This document shows, in pieces, positions 1 through 12,447 of a DNA stretch of 64,000 bases. Source of the stretch: Beta vulgaris subsp. vulgaris (lineage: Eukaryota; Streptophyta; Magnoliopsida; Caryophyllales; Amaranthaceae). The notes under the pieces are model-generated. The model was not told where the DNA came from. It saw only the letters and a program-made list of their open reading frames with translations, and ran no database searches. Made by a program: the position numbers and the translations under genes. Position 1 is the stretch's first letter; every line of letters begins with the position of its first letter. The stretch is from the NCBI RefSeq assembly GCF_026745355.1, contig NC_079205.1, positions 63,657,052 through 63,721,051 on the forward strand, read 5' to 3'.

Positions 1-1
1 G

Positions 2-1335
2 TACTCATTTAAGGTCCGACCTTGCTCACGAGCCTATTCACATGATTGGACTGAGTGTCCCTTTGTCCATCCTGGGGAGAATGCTAGGAGAAGGGACCCT
101 AGGAAATACCATTACAGTTGTGTCCCTTGTCCCGAGTTTCGTAAGGGTGCTTGTAGGCGTGGTGATATGTGTGAGTATGCTCATGGCGTGTTTGAGTGTT
201 GGCTACATCCAGCACAATACAGGACTAGGCTTTGCAAAGATGGCACGAGCTGTAATCGCCGGGTATGCTTCTTTGCTCACACCCCTCAGGAACTCCGACC
301 TCTATATGCATCAACAGGTTCTGCTGTTCCTTCGCCTCGCTCTGTGGCTTCTGCTGCTGCTGTTATGGACATGGCTGCTGCCCTGAATCTCTTTCCTGGT
401 TCACCATCTGCAGCGTCTGCCATGTCTCCATCACCATTCACACCGCCACTCTCCCCTTCTGGAAATGGGATTCCTCACTCTTCGGCAGGTTGGCAGCAGC
501 AGAACATTCCTACCTTGCATCTCCCAGGGTTCAACACTCAAGCCAACAATATGCAAACAAGCCGTCTGAGATCATCCTTGAATGCAAGAGACATCCACGC
601 TGAGGAGTTGAGTATGTTGCATGATTTAGAGCAACGGCGTATGCTTAATGATATGTCTTGCTTTTCACAGCCACAGTTTAACTCACCTAGATCAAAGATT
701 ATGGCACCATCAAACCTTGATGATCTTTTCTCAGCTGCTGAGATCTCATCTCCTTCACAGAAATCTGCAGTTCTTAGCCATTTTCAGCAGCAGCAGCAAA
801 GCATGTTATCACCCATAAATACTAAAGCATTCTCCCCTAATCCAGTTGATCATACACTCGTGCAGGTTCGTTTGGGCCATCTTCTCCTGGTATAATGTCT
901 TCACCTCGGTTGTCTGCACTTGCCTTGCGTGACAAACAACAGCAGATGCGCAGTCTAAGTGCACGTGATCTTGGTTCTCATTTGCCTCGAGATCTCATAC
1001 CTGAGAATGGTGGAATGGTTGGTTCCCCTGTGAGTGTTGCTTCATGGTCTAATTGGGAATCGCCCTCTAACAGAAGAGCTGATTGGTCAGTTAATGGTGA
1101 TGAGTTGAATCGTTTGAAACGTTCATATACATCCGGACATAACGGCGAGGAGCCTGATCTTTCTTGGGTTCAATCATTGGTCAAGGATTCACCATCTTCT
1201 GATATCAAAGAGGTGCAGAATAATACAGTACCTAGCTCAATGCTTTACGCCGATGGCTCAAATTCTGACTCTCAGGTTGAATCAGTAGATCATTCTGCTT
1301 TGGGGGCATGGCTTGATCAGATTGCTGCACAGTAA
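2..1335 (+). CDS. Plant tandem CCCH zinc-finger protein (RR-TZF type), 3' part, with a frameshift
   Basis: The window opens inside the reading frame. It starts with an arginine-rich stretch ([20 protein letters not shown]) and [13 protein letters not shown], then two CCCH fingers: [20 protein letters not shown] (C-x7-C-x5-C-x3-H) and [16 protein letters not shown] (C-x5-C-x4-C-x3-H). This arrangement is diagnostic of plant arginine-rich TZF proteins, often with N-terminal ankyrin repeats, which would lie upstream. The family acts in stress and hormone responses as RNA-binding or nucleocytoplasmic regulators. The serine/proline-rich C-terminal half ends with [11 protein letters not shown], a conserved family tail, before TAA at 1333. 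The frame breaks at about 866-867, where one base is missing in GTG CAG G-T TCG. Restoring one base joins the upstream frame (stop at 893) to the frame running 868-1335. No intron is visible. The family is certain; which ankyrin-TZF paralogue is not. Confidence 0.9.
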
Positions 1336-1485
1336 TGCAGTTAAGTTGGAAAGGATGTATACTCAAATATTCATTTTATTCTTCCAGATAAATGATCAGA
1401 ATTCTCAAGGCTGCATTTAACAGTAGGAGGGATCTGGTGAACAACTCAACATTCATCAAGATTATTTTTTCCAATATTATTTCGA

Positions 1486-1522
<37 letters not shown>

Positions 1523-4245
1523 TACTACAAAAACAAATTATATAAAAAAAGGAATTTATCTGGGTTATTTGCAAAGATATAGCCCATTTAGGTAATTCTT
1601 TTGGTACTTTTTTTTACATTTAGTAAATTAATCTCTATGTTATATTTCTTTTATTCATGTATCATGATACTATAATAGATGAAAGAGTTTTTTTTTGCTC
1701 TTACAAAATCTAGTTGATTTTGAAGGCATATAAAATAAATTAATTTTGATAGGATGGAAAAAAATTCATGCGGCTTCTTTTTGCTCCGTATGTACATGAA
1801 TTATTGTAGGGCATGAAAGTGATGGGTGGGTGAGTATTTGGTTCTTATATTGATGTAACATTAAATTAAAAGTTTGAGCATAAATGGGTATTTGTTTGTT
1901 TTAAATTTCCAATATTACCCTTTTGGTACTTTTTTTAGATGGTATCTCATTCATTTATGTTTCCTCTCTTTATTGTTTGTTTCCATCTCTTTCCATTTTC
2001 ATGAAAGCATGGAATCTATGATGTGGATCCCAATGGTAGATGGTGGGTGAAACTTTAAGATCGGATTGAGATGGGGTGGAAAGTGAAAGGATGTGTTTTG
2101 TTTTTGTTTGGTATGGAGAAGAATTCTACTGGACCAATATTTTATATGCGTCGATTCAGTTCACTTAACAATTAAGACTCTATGAGAGTAGGGATATTGG
2201 GGAATTTCACTTTTAAAAGGCTTTTACCTTCTAGTGATGTTTGATTTTACAATCTTAAAGTTACGAAATACAAATCTATATACCACAGGAGTAAAAAAGC
2301 GTTTCTTGGAAAGTGATGTTGGAATTTGTATAATTTATTTTTCGAGAAAGCAAGTTCTCAGAAATTTTATTACATACTAGGTTTGATTTCAAAATTTTAG
2401 TATTTTACGGATTAAATTTGGAATATCTATAATTGTATCGTGAATATTACAACATAAGATTAAATTCATTTAGATGTTGGTCTTACACTCTTACCATTTC
2501 AAATATTGATCTCATTCTTGGAAGTAAGAACGACTTAAATCTTTCAACCACTTAAGAGAAGTCATTTAACTTTATTTATCAAAATTTAGTTCAAACAACT
2601 CTAAGAAGCTTATATTATCACCTGAATCTGAACGACAATATATTTTTGATATCGAGAACAACAATATTTTAGATAAGAAGAAATCATATCAAGATTAAAG
2701 AGTTATTATCATAATTTATTTTAAAGGTGGTCAAAATCATTCCTTTTCCTTTTTCCATCTCAAAAATTGATTTATTATAGTAAAAAAGCTAGCCTACTAC
2801 AATGAGGTACTCTTTTCTTGAAAATGAAAGGGAAAAATACTTTGTTTAAGTGATGAAGGTCACATATAAATGTATGATGGCCAATAAGCCACTTTTGATG
2901 CCATCCCACCTAAATCTCATATTGTTGGCTTCTTTTATGGAGTGGAGAATATTTTTATATACTACTTTTTTTTGTGATTTAACTGATAATTTATGCTCAA
3001 CCCACATTATAATCTAGTAGGAATTCTTTAACTGATTTTGTGCATGGTGGAAGAATCATTAGCAGTTTTTAAGGGAACATTATCACCTTTGTAAGTGTGT
3101 TTTGGATGCGATTTTGATGGATGGATTACTTAGTTTATCTTAGTTATTGAACTTGGGTGCTTTGGATTTGGAGCTCGTACAAGTATTAATGCTACCATTA
3201 TCTGCACTTTATAATCTCAATACACATATCTGTACGGCTGCACAGACATAACTACATCTACTCACTGAATAGATTGCCCATTTCTAATAAACTATTAAAA
3301 AATTATTGTTGATGATGAATTGAATTTCACCATACATTAAATCCTATCAGTAGTATATAAACTATCCACTGAATTAACTAAGTTTTATCCATTAGATCAT
3401 AACAGTATTGTAAGTTCGTAACCATGACTTAGCTTCTTGGTGATCTTGCTCTGTTGTTCTATATGTTTTTTTGGCAATATGTTAATTTGCATATCTCTAG
3501 CTTTATAGACAAAAGGTAGTCAAACAAACTTCTTTCATCCATTACCACGTTACATCATGTGAAAATACAATATTTTCATAACCGTGGAAAATAGTAGAAA
3601 ATTTAAAAAATTGAATTAACTAGAAAGGATTGCAAATTAAAATTGTTAATTATAAGTAATTGATTACATCATATACAATATATTTCAGCTAAAGGTAAGA
3701 AAAATAAAGCTTAAATCCGAATCCTCGATTAACAAAAACCTACTTTGTAGGTTTAGAATTACGTTTTGTAAATTATGTTTCTCATAATAAAATTAGGTTG
3801 TAAGTACAAAATGAGTAATATTTTTTTAAGCAAATCCAACGTGTGACTAATTTGTTGAGTTCACATCAATAATGATGAGTGGTTGCATTTTTTTTGCAAA
3901 CATATAGGTGCATAAATTATGGCAGGAAAGAGACAGTATATTAGGTTAGCATGTACACTACACATCTCCATTACATGTCTGCAAATTGGAATTTATTAAT
4001 GTCTGATATCACTCAAAATAGAAGTTAAGTACATAGAAGTGAATTATTGTTCTTTATTGATCATAAGATTGCGAAAGATAACTGCTTTAGATAGCATTAG
4101 TACATTATACTATTAAGTGACGAAATTATGAACTAATGACCTACACAAGCTTAGGTAGGTTTGTTATTAATTATATGTGCAAAGATATGATAATAAAATC
4201 ATGAAGGAAAGCAACTGATTTTATAACCACTCATCAACTAATTGT
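1336..4245. other. 3' UTR and AT-rich intergenic DNA
   Basis: This holds the 3' untranslated region of the zinc-finger gene, then AT-rich DNA up to the assembly gap. Apart from the ATT microsatellite I see no exon, no clear inverted-repeat element and no RNA gene. Confidence 0.6.
1489..1521 (+). repeat. (ATT)n microsatellite
   Basis: About ten perfect ATT units followed by ACTACTAC, in the 3' flank of the zinc-finger gene. It is the first of three ATT arrays in the window; the other two, much longer, lie inside the Mutator-like element. Confidence 0.95.
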
Positions 4246-5245
4246 NNNNNNNNNNNNNNNNNNNNNNNNNNNNNNNNNNNNNNNNNNNNNNNNNNNNNNN
4301 NNNNNNNNNNNNNNNNNNNNNNNNNNNNNNNNNNNNNNNNNNNNNNNNNNNNNNNNNNNNNNNNNNNNNNNNNNNNNNNNNNNNNNNNNNNNNNNNNNNN
4401 NNNNNNNNNNNNNNNNNNNNNNNNNNNNNNNNNNNNNNNNNNNNNNNNNNNNNNNNNNNNNNNNNNNNNNNNNNNNNNNNNNNNNNNNNNNNNNNNNNNN
4501 NNNNNNNNNNNNNNNNNNNNNNNNNNNNNNNNNNNNNNNNNNNNNNNNNNNNNNNNNNNNNNNNNNNNNNNNNNNNNNNNNNNNNNNNNNNNNNNNNNNN
4601 NNNNNNNNNNNNNNNNNNNNNNNNNNNNNNNNNNNNNNNNNNNNNNNNNNNNNNNNNNNNNNNNNNNNNNNNNNNNNNNNNNNNNNNNNNNNNNNNNNNN
4701 NNNNNNNNNNNNNNNNNNNNNNNNNNNNNNNNNNNNNNNNNNNNNNNNNNNNNNNNNNNNNNNNNNNNNNNNNNNNNNNNNNNNNNNNNNNNNNNNNNNN
4801 NNNNNNNNNNNNNNNNNNNNNNNNNNNNNNNNNNNNNNNNNNNNNNNNNNNNNNNNNNNNNNNNNNNNNNNNNNNNNNNNNNNNNNNNNNNNNNNNNNNN
4901 NNNNNNNNNNNNNNNNNNNNNNNNNNNNNNNNNNNNNNNNNNNNNNNNNNNNNNNNNNNNNNNNNNNNNNNNNNNNNNNNNNNNNNNNNNNNNNNNNNNN
5001 NNNNNNNNNNNNNNNNNNNNNNNNNNNNNNNNNNNNNNNNNNNNNNNNNNNNNNNNNNNNNNNNNNNNNNNNNNNNNNNNNNNNNNNNNNNNNNNNNNNN
5101 NNNNNNNNNNNNNNNNNNNNNNNNNNNNNNNNNNNNNNNNNNNNNNNNNNNNNNNNNNNNNNNNNNNNNNNNNNNNNNNNNNNNNNNNNNNNNNNNNNNN
5201 NNNNNNNNNNNNNNNNNNNNNNNNNNNNNNNNNNNNNNNNNNNNN
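4246..5245. other. Assembly gap of exactly 1,000 N
   Basis: One thousand consecutive N. The round number suggests a placeholder, so the true distance is unknown. It may hide the 5' exon and promoter of the NAD kinase gene. Confidence 0.99.
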
Positions 5246-6076
5246 GTTTCTGTTATGTTGGGTTATATCATATCGACACAGCTTCTTTAGTAGAACTTTA
5301 AGCAGGTTGTGGTCTACTTTCTGATTTTGGGGATTCTTTGCATTTTGATCCTTAGTGGTTGGGTTGGTATATAGTGTTCTGACTGTTCTCTCATTTTCAT
5401 GTTGTCCTCACAACATGCTGCATGACGTAAAAGCACCAGGATTTTCTTGATGCAGGTTTATAGTTGGCAAGAAAACGAATTAGCATTTTCATCAAAAACT
5501 TAATCCTAGATCTTGGTGCAATTCAGTTGGTTAAGTTAGTAAATGTATGATTTTTTCATCATCAAGACCAAGTTCCAAACCTTGATGGATATCTACTAGC
5601 TCTTTAGGAGTTCAAGGATGATCTTCTGACTTCTGGTGAGGTGGATGGGTCTGACCTTGTAGGGTTAGTATTTAGGAGGGATCCTCCTTTAAATAAGAAG
5701 AGGTAATGCTAATCGATGCCCCATGAGTAAATAAAGCTTCTCTGAGGACGTTAAATTTTCAAAGTGCACGTATTCATTATCAAGTTCTTGTCTTTATCCA
5801 TGTCCTGAGTTCCAAGACGAAATCCTGGTGCATTAAGCCTCGTATTTGTAGCTTTCCACTGATCCGCTCTGCGAGCTTCTTGCTTGTTGTACTTGTTCTG
5901 CTCTGTTCTTTTTGGAGCATTTCTTTTTCTTTTGTTGAATGGCTTGCCTTGGAAAGTATATTCTTTTATCCTCAATACTTTGGGAGTCATCTTTGAACTG
6001 TTGTGGACAGTAAAATAATACCTGATCTAAATTACTCAAGTGCTCTCACTAATCATTCATGGGTTTCTACATGTAG
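5246..6076. other. Upstream region of the NAD kinase gene; possible coding fragment near 5583-5705
   Basis: I could not find a convincing first exon of the NAD kinase gene here. One stretch on the plus strand (about 5583-5705) reads as protein-like sequence, containing EFKDDLLTSGEVDGSDLVG and FRRDPPLNKKR, with one in-frame TAG and ending at a splice-donor-like AG/GTAATG near 5706. I do not recognise the family. It could be a relic of another gene, a 5' exon, or chance. Confidence 0.35.
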
Positions 6077-9000
6077 GAAAATGGAAATGTTTCCTGTTCA
6101 CCTCATGAAAATGGAACTTCAGATTCACTTTCCCTATTTTCGGAAAAGGCAGTACAAGAGATTAGTCAGCAACCTCTTCAAGGAGATGATCATCTTGTAG
6201 AGTTTTCTGAAGCTATGAGAAGTAAGATTTATCAATCCTGGTACTCCTTTGAATGGAAATAATCCTATTTTACCATATTATAACTTATAAATGATTATAT
6301 TATTATCTGCTGCTTTAGCTGTTGCAAAGGCACTGAGGCGTGCTGCAGAAGGAAAGGCTTCAGCTCAAGCCGAGGCAACTGAATGGAAACGAAAATTTGA
6401 GCTGGAGAAGTCAAGGAACCTGCAACTGGAACGCAAAGGTTTCTATATACACAGACCACATTTTCGATTTGATTGTTTACTTCTTATTTTTGTCCCTGTT
6501 GCGGTTGTGTGGAATTTCGCTATACATGGAATGAATTTTTGAGACAAGTAATCCACCAACCTCTTTCTTCTGGGCAAGCTCTAGATCTGAAGTTAAAGAT
6601 AAGAGAAGATTGTGCTTGTCTCTCCTTTTTTCTTTTTTTCCAAATGAAGTAAACATAGAATTGTTTCCCAGTGAAGGAAGCTATACAGAGCATGTGCATG
6701 AGGGATCTTTCTAGCATTAGGAACAACTGTGAGCATAAGTAGATATTTTATATGCAATTGTATATATTAGCTGAGTTATGAAAGACAGGTCCAGCTAAGA
6801 ATTGTTCGTAATAATAGCTATCCAGTTCAGTTACTTATGATGACTTTAAAGAGGGTTGCGACTGATTGGAAAACTGAAACGGATAAATATGACATATATA
6901 CTGTGTGATCTCTAGAGTCCAGATAACAGAGACTTCCTTAATATTCCTACCCTTACTCAGACCGATTTTATGAGTAATACCTTAACTGATAAGAAATCTG
7001 AAAATCATCTTATATAAAGCTCTCTCAGCCTGTCATTTCAAGTGCAACCGCTTCTTAATTTATCCTGGTCATTGTTTTTTATCCAGTCCATTAATTCATT
7101 ACATATAGTTTCACTACTTGAATAAGCTTTGCACTTCTCTGTATATAGTATATAATATACTTCTATATTATAAAGATGCTAGGAATAACATAGGTCTAGA
7201 AAACTCAAAGTTTCTAGAACGACTAGGTTGAAGGACTCGATGGACCTTCAGACATTCAAGCTTGTGACCATTACATTAGGTATGCTGGTGCCTGGTAGGT
7301 CTAAGATGAGGATTTCTGTGGGTATGATAAAAAATTTCTACTCGGAATAGGATATGTTCAGTTGCATTTTCTTTTTCTTTAGTTTTCCTTACAGAGATTC
7401 TCAACATTACTGCTAGTGATTAGTCTCCAATCATGTGATGTGTAAAGAAAGTGTTGTGACAAGTTGCTGATTTCATGGCAGTGCTATCATCTGGGAACGA
7501 TTCTTGTGACCTTCCGAACAAGAGAACAGCAGACTTGGCTGACCAACCTGATGCGTGTGTCCCAGCAAACGGGAAAAATGGTCATTGCTGCGGGGCAAAT
7601 GGAATCTGCAATCATGAAGTTCTCCGGGATGGGGAACCAACATCAGATTCTGAGTCTGTGAACAAAAAGATAGTGAAGAAGGTAGTTTTTCAGCTGACTC
7701 CATCTTTGAGTTGTGATCTGGTTGGCCGTTTCTAGTTTAATAGAATTGATCTTATTTAGAAAGACCAGTATTTCACTTAATAAACTGTCATATCCGTCTA
7801 AAAGTGGTTGACTATCAGTATTAGATTTCTTTCCTTATCAAGACTCACATTTAAATGGCTATGCCGGTGGTAACCTCTCCAGAATTCTTTTTTAATATAT
7901 TTTTTCGTTTTCCTGATGCAGGCGTCATTCAAACTCTCATGGAATAGTGAAGGTGCAAATGGAAATCAATATAAGCATGATGTAGTCTCTTTTGACAGAG
8001 GAAACATAACAACTACTGAGCGCAGTAGCAAGCAGGTATACATATTGACTATGCATGATAATTGTAATAATGGATCACATTCATCTTGGCTGTATTATGT
8101 TGTTTACAAACTTTTACACATTGTATGGATAGCAATATAGGAGGGAAAGGAAGGTGAGGGTTAGAGGAGGAAGGGAGGGGGCAATGGAGCTCCATTTTCC
8201 TTCCAAATCTTTCTAATATAGGAGGGACGATGTTTATTAAAGAGGGAGGGAAAATGAATGCTTCCCTCTCCCTCCCTTTCCTTCCCCCAATCCCTTATCC
8301 AAATAAGGGAACTTGTTTCCCTCCCTTTCCCTTTCCCTTTCTTCCCTTTCCCTCCATTTCCTCCTATCCGAACAATGTGTCAATATAATATTATCTTTGC
8401 TAGATAATCACAGACTAGAGAGTTAATTCTTACTAATACTTGATTAAGATTGATTACAATTCCTGGACTTTGGATTGACTGAGCCTTAGCATTCTTTTCT
8501 GTAAGTCGTGGTTTTAGTTATAGACTTCACTGGACTTGCTGTATTTGTGCTTCTACAATTTTCTACTTTGTTGTATGTGTGCACTTAACTTTGAATGGTA
8601 AAATTCCATGCAATCATGTCTCTGATAGCTTTGGTCTGTGGGGACTTTTTTGGAATTCTCTTTTCTTGTATGCTTGAATAATCAGTTGTTCCATGCCAAA
8701 TACTCGGTATTAGATTATCTAGTAGCTACAAAACTTAGTTTTGGGATTCTGTTCCTCTATTTTTTACCCCTCTGTGTCTCAAATCTCAATCGAATGATGT
8801 GTTGTTCCATGCTTACAGATATTTCTCAAGTGGGAGACTGATCCCAAGACTGTTCTTGTTTTGTCCAAGCCAAATTCGACTTCTGTTCGTCTTCTATGCT
8901 CTGAACTTGTCAGGTACACAATCTATACAACTATACACAAATATATTAAAAGGCGTGCATGACAATGTATACACGCCACGTGGCACCTCTGTCACTACAC

Positions 9001-12000
9001 TAGAATTGTCCAATGTGTGCACAAGTCATGTCAATTAACAAAAGTAAAATTAGCTTGCAACAGGATTTGAACCCATGACCTCTTGATAGTATACATGACA
9101 TAATTACCATCTCAACCAACTTTTAATCATGTTTTAAGTGTCCACATTATTATATATGTACCTTTTAAATGTTGAGTCTTCCTTAATATATTTTAATAGG
9201 AATGGAAAAAAATGATATCAAATTCGGAAAACAATATTAACCCGGGGCAACGCCCGGGCCCAAATACTAGTTCTAACTTATAAAGTGCCACTAATTTATT
9301 TATACCTTGAAGTAGTCTTTTTTTTAATTAATGCCTGCATCCAATCTGAAGCCTTCGATCAACTTGGCGATGCCTTTAATCTGAATAGCTACTCTAGGTT
9401 CAAGTAACATCAGGTGTGTACAATAACTTGCAGATGGTTGAAAGAGCAGAAGAAGTTAGACATATATGTGGAACCACGAGTTCGATCTGAACTCTTAGAC
9501 GAATCATCTTCCTTCAACTTTGTTCAGACATGGAAGGATGGTAAGATTCAAACATCAAGGTTTTACTTTCAGTAGCTTTTGAAGCTCGCAAGGCGATAAT
9601 AGTAATACCATACCCAACAGCACTTGTTACTTCTATGTACTTTATAAGAAACTTTTAAAGGAACGTGTAGCAGCCACGTTATTCGTTTGGCCTGTGTTGG
9701 TTATATGAACGCAGTTTACCCCAAATTGTCCATATTTACTTTCTTCTGCTCTCTCTCATATTTTGCTCATTGACAGACGAGGAGGTCTTGCTCTTACATA
9801 CAAAAGTTGATCTGGTCGTGACTCTTGTGGAGATGGAACTGTACTTTGGGTATGTTTATTGTTCCTTTTCGTATTCATTTTAGAATTAGATTATAAAGGA
9901 CAAGTGGATGTTAGATACATGAGGAAAATTCCTGATGGATAAACTTATACAGTAAGTTGTCACTTAACAGACTTTGGATGCTTTACATTTGTTCCCTTGT
10001 TCATACCTGCCACAGTTGTCTAAACTTTAAAGTCAATATATTTCTTCTTGAAATTTTTAACTATTATTATCTAACCATGTAAAATTTGTTAGTTGAATTC
10101 ATGACTACCAACTAATGAAACGTTTGCATCAAAGAGTTTTAATGACTTTGACCAGTTTAATATATCAATTATTCATTTTGTAGTACTATCCATTTTTGAG
10201 AAATGATCTTCACTGCCATTTTAGAATTTCTATTTTTTTGAGGGGAAAATTGGAAACTGCCATTTTAGAATTAGCGTCCTTAGTTTTGGCTTAGTTATGT
10301 TAAGATTGTAAACATTTTAACCTGGCCTTTGACAGGATCCACTCAAGTTTTTGGGCATTCCATATTGCTTAAGAAGTTTCATTCTCAGTATGCAGCAAAT
10401 ATATCTTTGAGGAGATGAGATTGGTGCTAGCAGAGTAGCAGCTAATTATCGTTTTATGTTACTGTTTTTGTGCCTCCTGAGACTAATGCCTGCTTCTTGA
10501 TGCAGGCTGCTTCGTTGTTCAAAGGACCAGTTCCTCCTGTAGTTCCATATTCTATGGGATCCCTGGGCTTCATGACTCCATTTTGTATCCTTTGTGATTT
10601 CCAAGTTGCTCTCAGTTCTAGATACGAGTCTAAAGAGCATTATTTTTTGGGTTTGAACCAAGTCATCTTAAGAAACTAACAACGCATTTGAAGTGTTTTT
10701 GCCAAATTTACCTCTATGTTATTCAGATTTCAGACTTTTCACTTTACCTCAAGTACCCGTGTCTCAACAATCCAAAAGGGCATGGACACTTCAATACTTC
10801 ACTTTGGGCTAAAATCATGAACTGTTTTTATAAAATAACATAGTTGGGCATTTGTACCCGTGTCCAATACGAGTACTTGAGTCCAAGTAAAATAGGTTTA
10901 CCTTAACCTCTCCTCTCAAAGTTATTCCGAATGAATATAGTGATACTAACTGCTTCATGCTAGAATGTTGAAGTGATATTTTTACTTTACCTTGATACTA
11001 TCAGAGTTGTTCCTTAATTCCCCTTAGATAGTGAGCAATATAAGGAATCACTCGATTCGGTGCTTCAGGGCCCATCAGTATCACATTACGACACAGGTTG
11101 CAGTGCCATGTAATTAGGGAGTCGGCAAAACATGAATATGATACGGAGGAGCCAATTCTCGTTCTAAATAAGTCACTATTGATCGAGGGATATCGTCATA
11201 TCTCACAAATCTAGAATGCTACTGTGACAACACCTTTGTGACATGTGTTCAAGGAGATGGTTTAATTTTATCCACCACTTCTGGAAGCACTGCATACTCA
11301 TTGGCAGCTGGAGGATCAATGGTCCATCCACAGGTGTGTCCAACAGCTAAAGCTTCTTCACTCTCTTGTTTCTGTGTGCATGTGTTTTGCTCATTATACT
11401 GATATGCCTACTGGCTGCAGCCTATATATATCATCCGAGTAATACATTTGATTTGGAGTCTTTGTTTTAGAAATTGAGTTAAAATATCTTAATTTTTCAC
11501 TATTGTAGTTTTTACATCTCCACATTAATCTTGTCTTTCTTCAGAACTCTTAGTTAAGGGTAAGTGCAAAATTTGAGTTACTCAATTTTGAGAGTGGCCT
11601 CTTTTTCTGGGATGACCTAAAATAGAAATGTAGTCAAAATTAATTTAGATCAGAAAGGGAATGTTATTCCGTTGGTACTTTTGAGAATCAGCACCATTAG
11701 GAACTCATACTTTTGAGCTTGAGGAGCATTCTAAAGTAAGATCTGCTTTTAGCTTGTGGCTTAGTAACTGACCAGCAATCATTTCTTTCTCCAACGTTCC
11801 TCCTAGTTTTACCTAATTCGTTACTCCTAAGAAATACGATCCAGAAAAGGCAAATGGGTGCAGGTAAGTGGTATACATTTGAGCTGATGTTACAAAACTA
11901 GTTGTTTTTGTTCTCGGACTGAGAAGCGCACTGGTCCCACATTCTCTCTGTCTCTCTCTTCTTCACTCTCTTACTCTTCCATCACAGGCTCACACTCTTT

Positions 12001-12447
12001 CCTACTTGTGATTAATGATTTATTTATATAAAATTACATGTACTGATGGTAGAAAGCCATCAATATGCTGAATGAAGTTGTTGATACTTAAGATGGCAAC
12101 AATGCATAGTTTTCTTACTAAGATTCTTTTAACAGGTTCCTGGAATTTTATTCACACCAATCTGTCCCCACTCTCTGTCCTTTCGGCCTTTGATATTGCC
12201 AGAGCACGTGACATTGAGAGTGCAAGTACCATTCAACAGCAGAAGCCCTGCATGGGCGTCATTTGATGGCAAAGATAGAAAACAGTTGGCTCCTGGTGAT
12301 GCACTTATATGCAGCATGGCTCCTTGGCCTGTGCCAACTGCATGCCAAGTTGATTCCACCAGCGATTTCTTGCGCAGTATTCATGAAGGCCTGCATTGGA
12401 ATCTAAGAAAGACGCAGTCGTTTGACGGTCCTAATCTTGGTACTTGA
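6077..12447 (+). CDS. NADK1: NAD kinase, cytosolic NADK1 type (5' exon not found; three suspected indels)
   Basis: NAD kinase uses ATP to phosphorylate NAD to NADP. Exons I can place, all with GT..AG borders: 6077-6221, 6319-6438, 7482-7681, 7922-8035, 8819-8913, 9434-9540, 9777-9849, 10506-10584, 11028-11333, 12136-12447. They encode [20 protein letters not shown] (helical N-terminal part), the GGDGT nucleotide-phosphate motif at the end of the 9777-9849 exon, [39 protein letters not shown] with [20 protein letters not shown] (NAD site), and [19 protein letters not shown] at the C-terminus. Sequence and end match the Arabidopsis NADK1 type better than the calmodulin-binding plastid NADK2. 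Three one-base deletions break the frame: in GGDGT at about 9827, in GGCCC at about 11071, and between 11169 and 11170. Splice sites and flanking residues are intact, so assembly error is likelier than decay. The start codon is probably in or near the N gap. Confidence 0.92.
8118..8378. mobile_element. GA/CT-rich inverted-repeat element (MITE-like) in a NADK1 intron
   Basis: The ends are imperfectly inverted: ACATTGTATGGATA and TAGGAGGGAAAGG on the left against CCTCCATTTCCTCCTATCC and ACAATGT on the right. The inside is purine-rich on the left half and pyrimidine-rich on the right half, so the strand could fold back. I see no clear target duplication, so the class is undecided. Confidence 0.5.
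8922..9270 (+). mobile_element. Non-autonomous Helitron in a NADK1 intron
   Basis: The 5' end begins TCTATACAACTATACAC followed by ATATTAAAAGG, a typical plant Helitron start. The 3' end has a GC hairpin (CCCGGGGCAACGCCCGGG) a few bases before CTAG. The element sits between A and T, the usual Helitron target, with no target duplication. It has no room for a Rep/helicase gene. It lies just past the 8819-8913 exon of NADK1 and leaves the donor GT intact. Confidence 0.8.

Noticed and set aside
4242..5324. A 360-codon open frame spanning the N gap
   Set aside because: Nearly all residues are unknown; it exists only because N codons do not read as stops.
5751..6039. Minus-strand Lys/Arg-rich open frames near 5751-6039
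   Set aside because: No start context, splice sites or recognisable domain; composition reflects T-rich DNA on the other strand.
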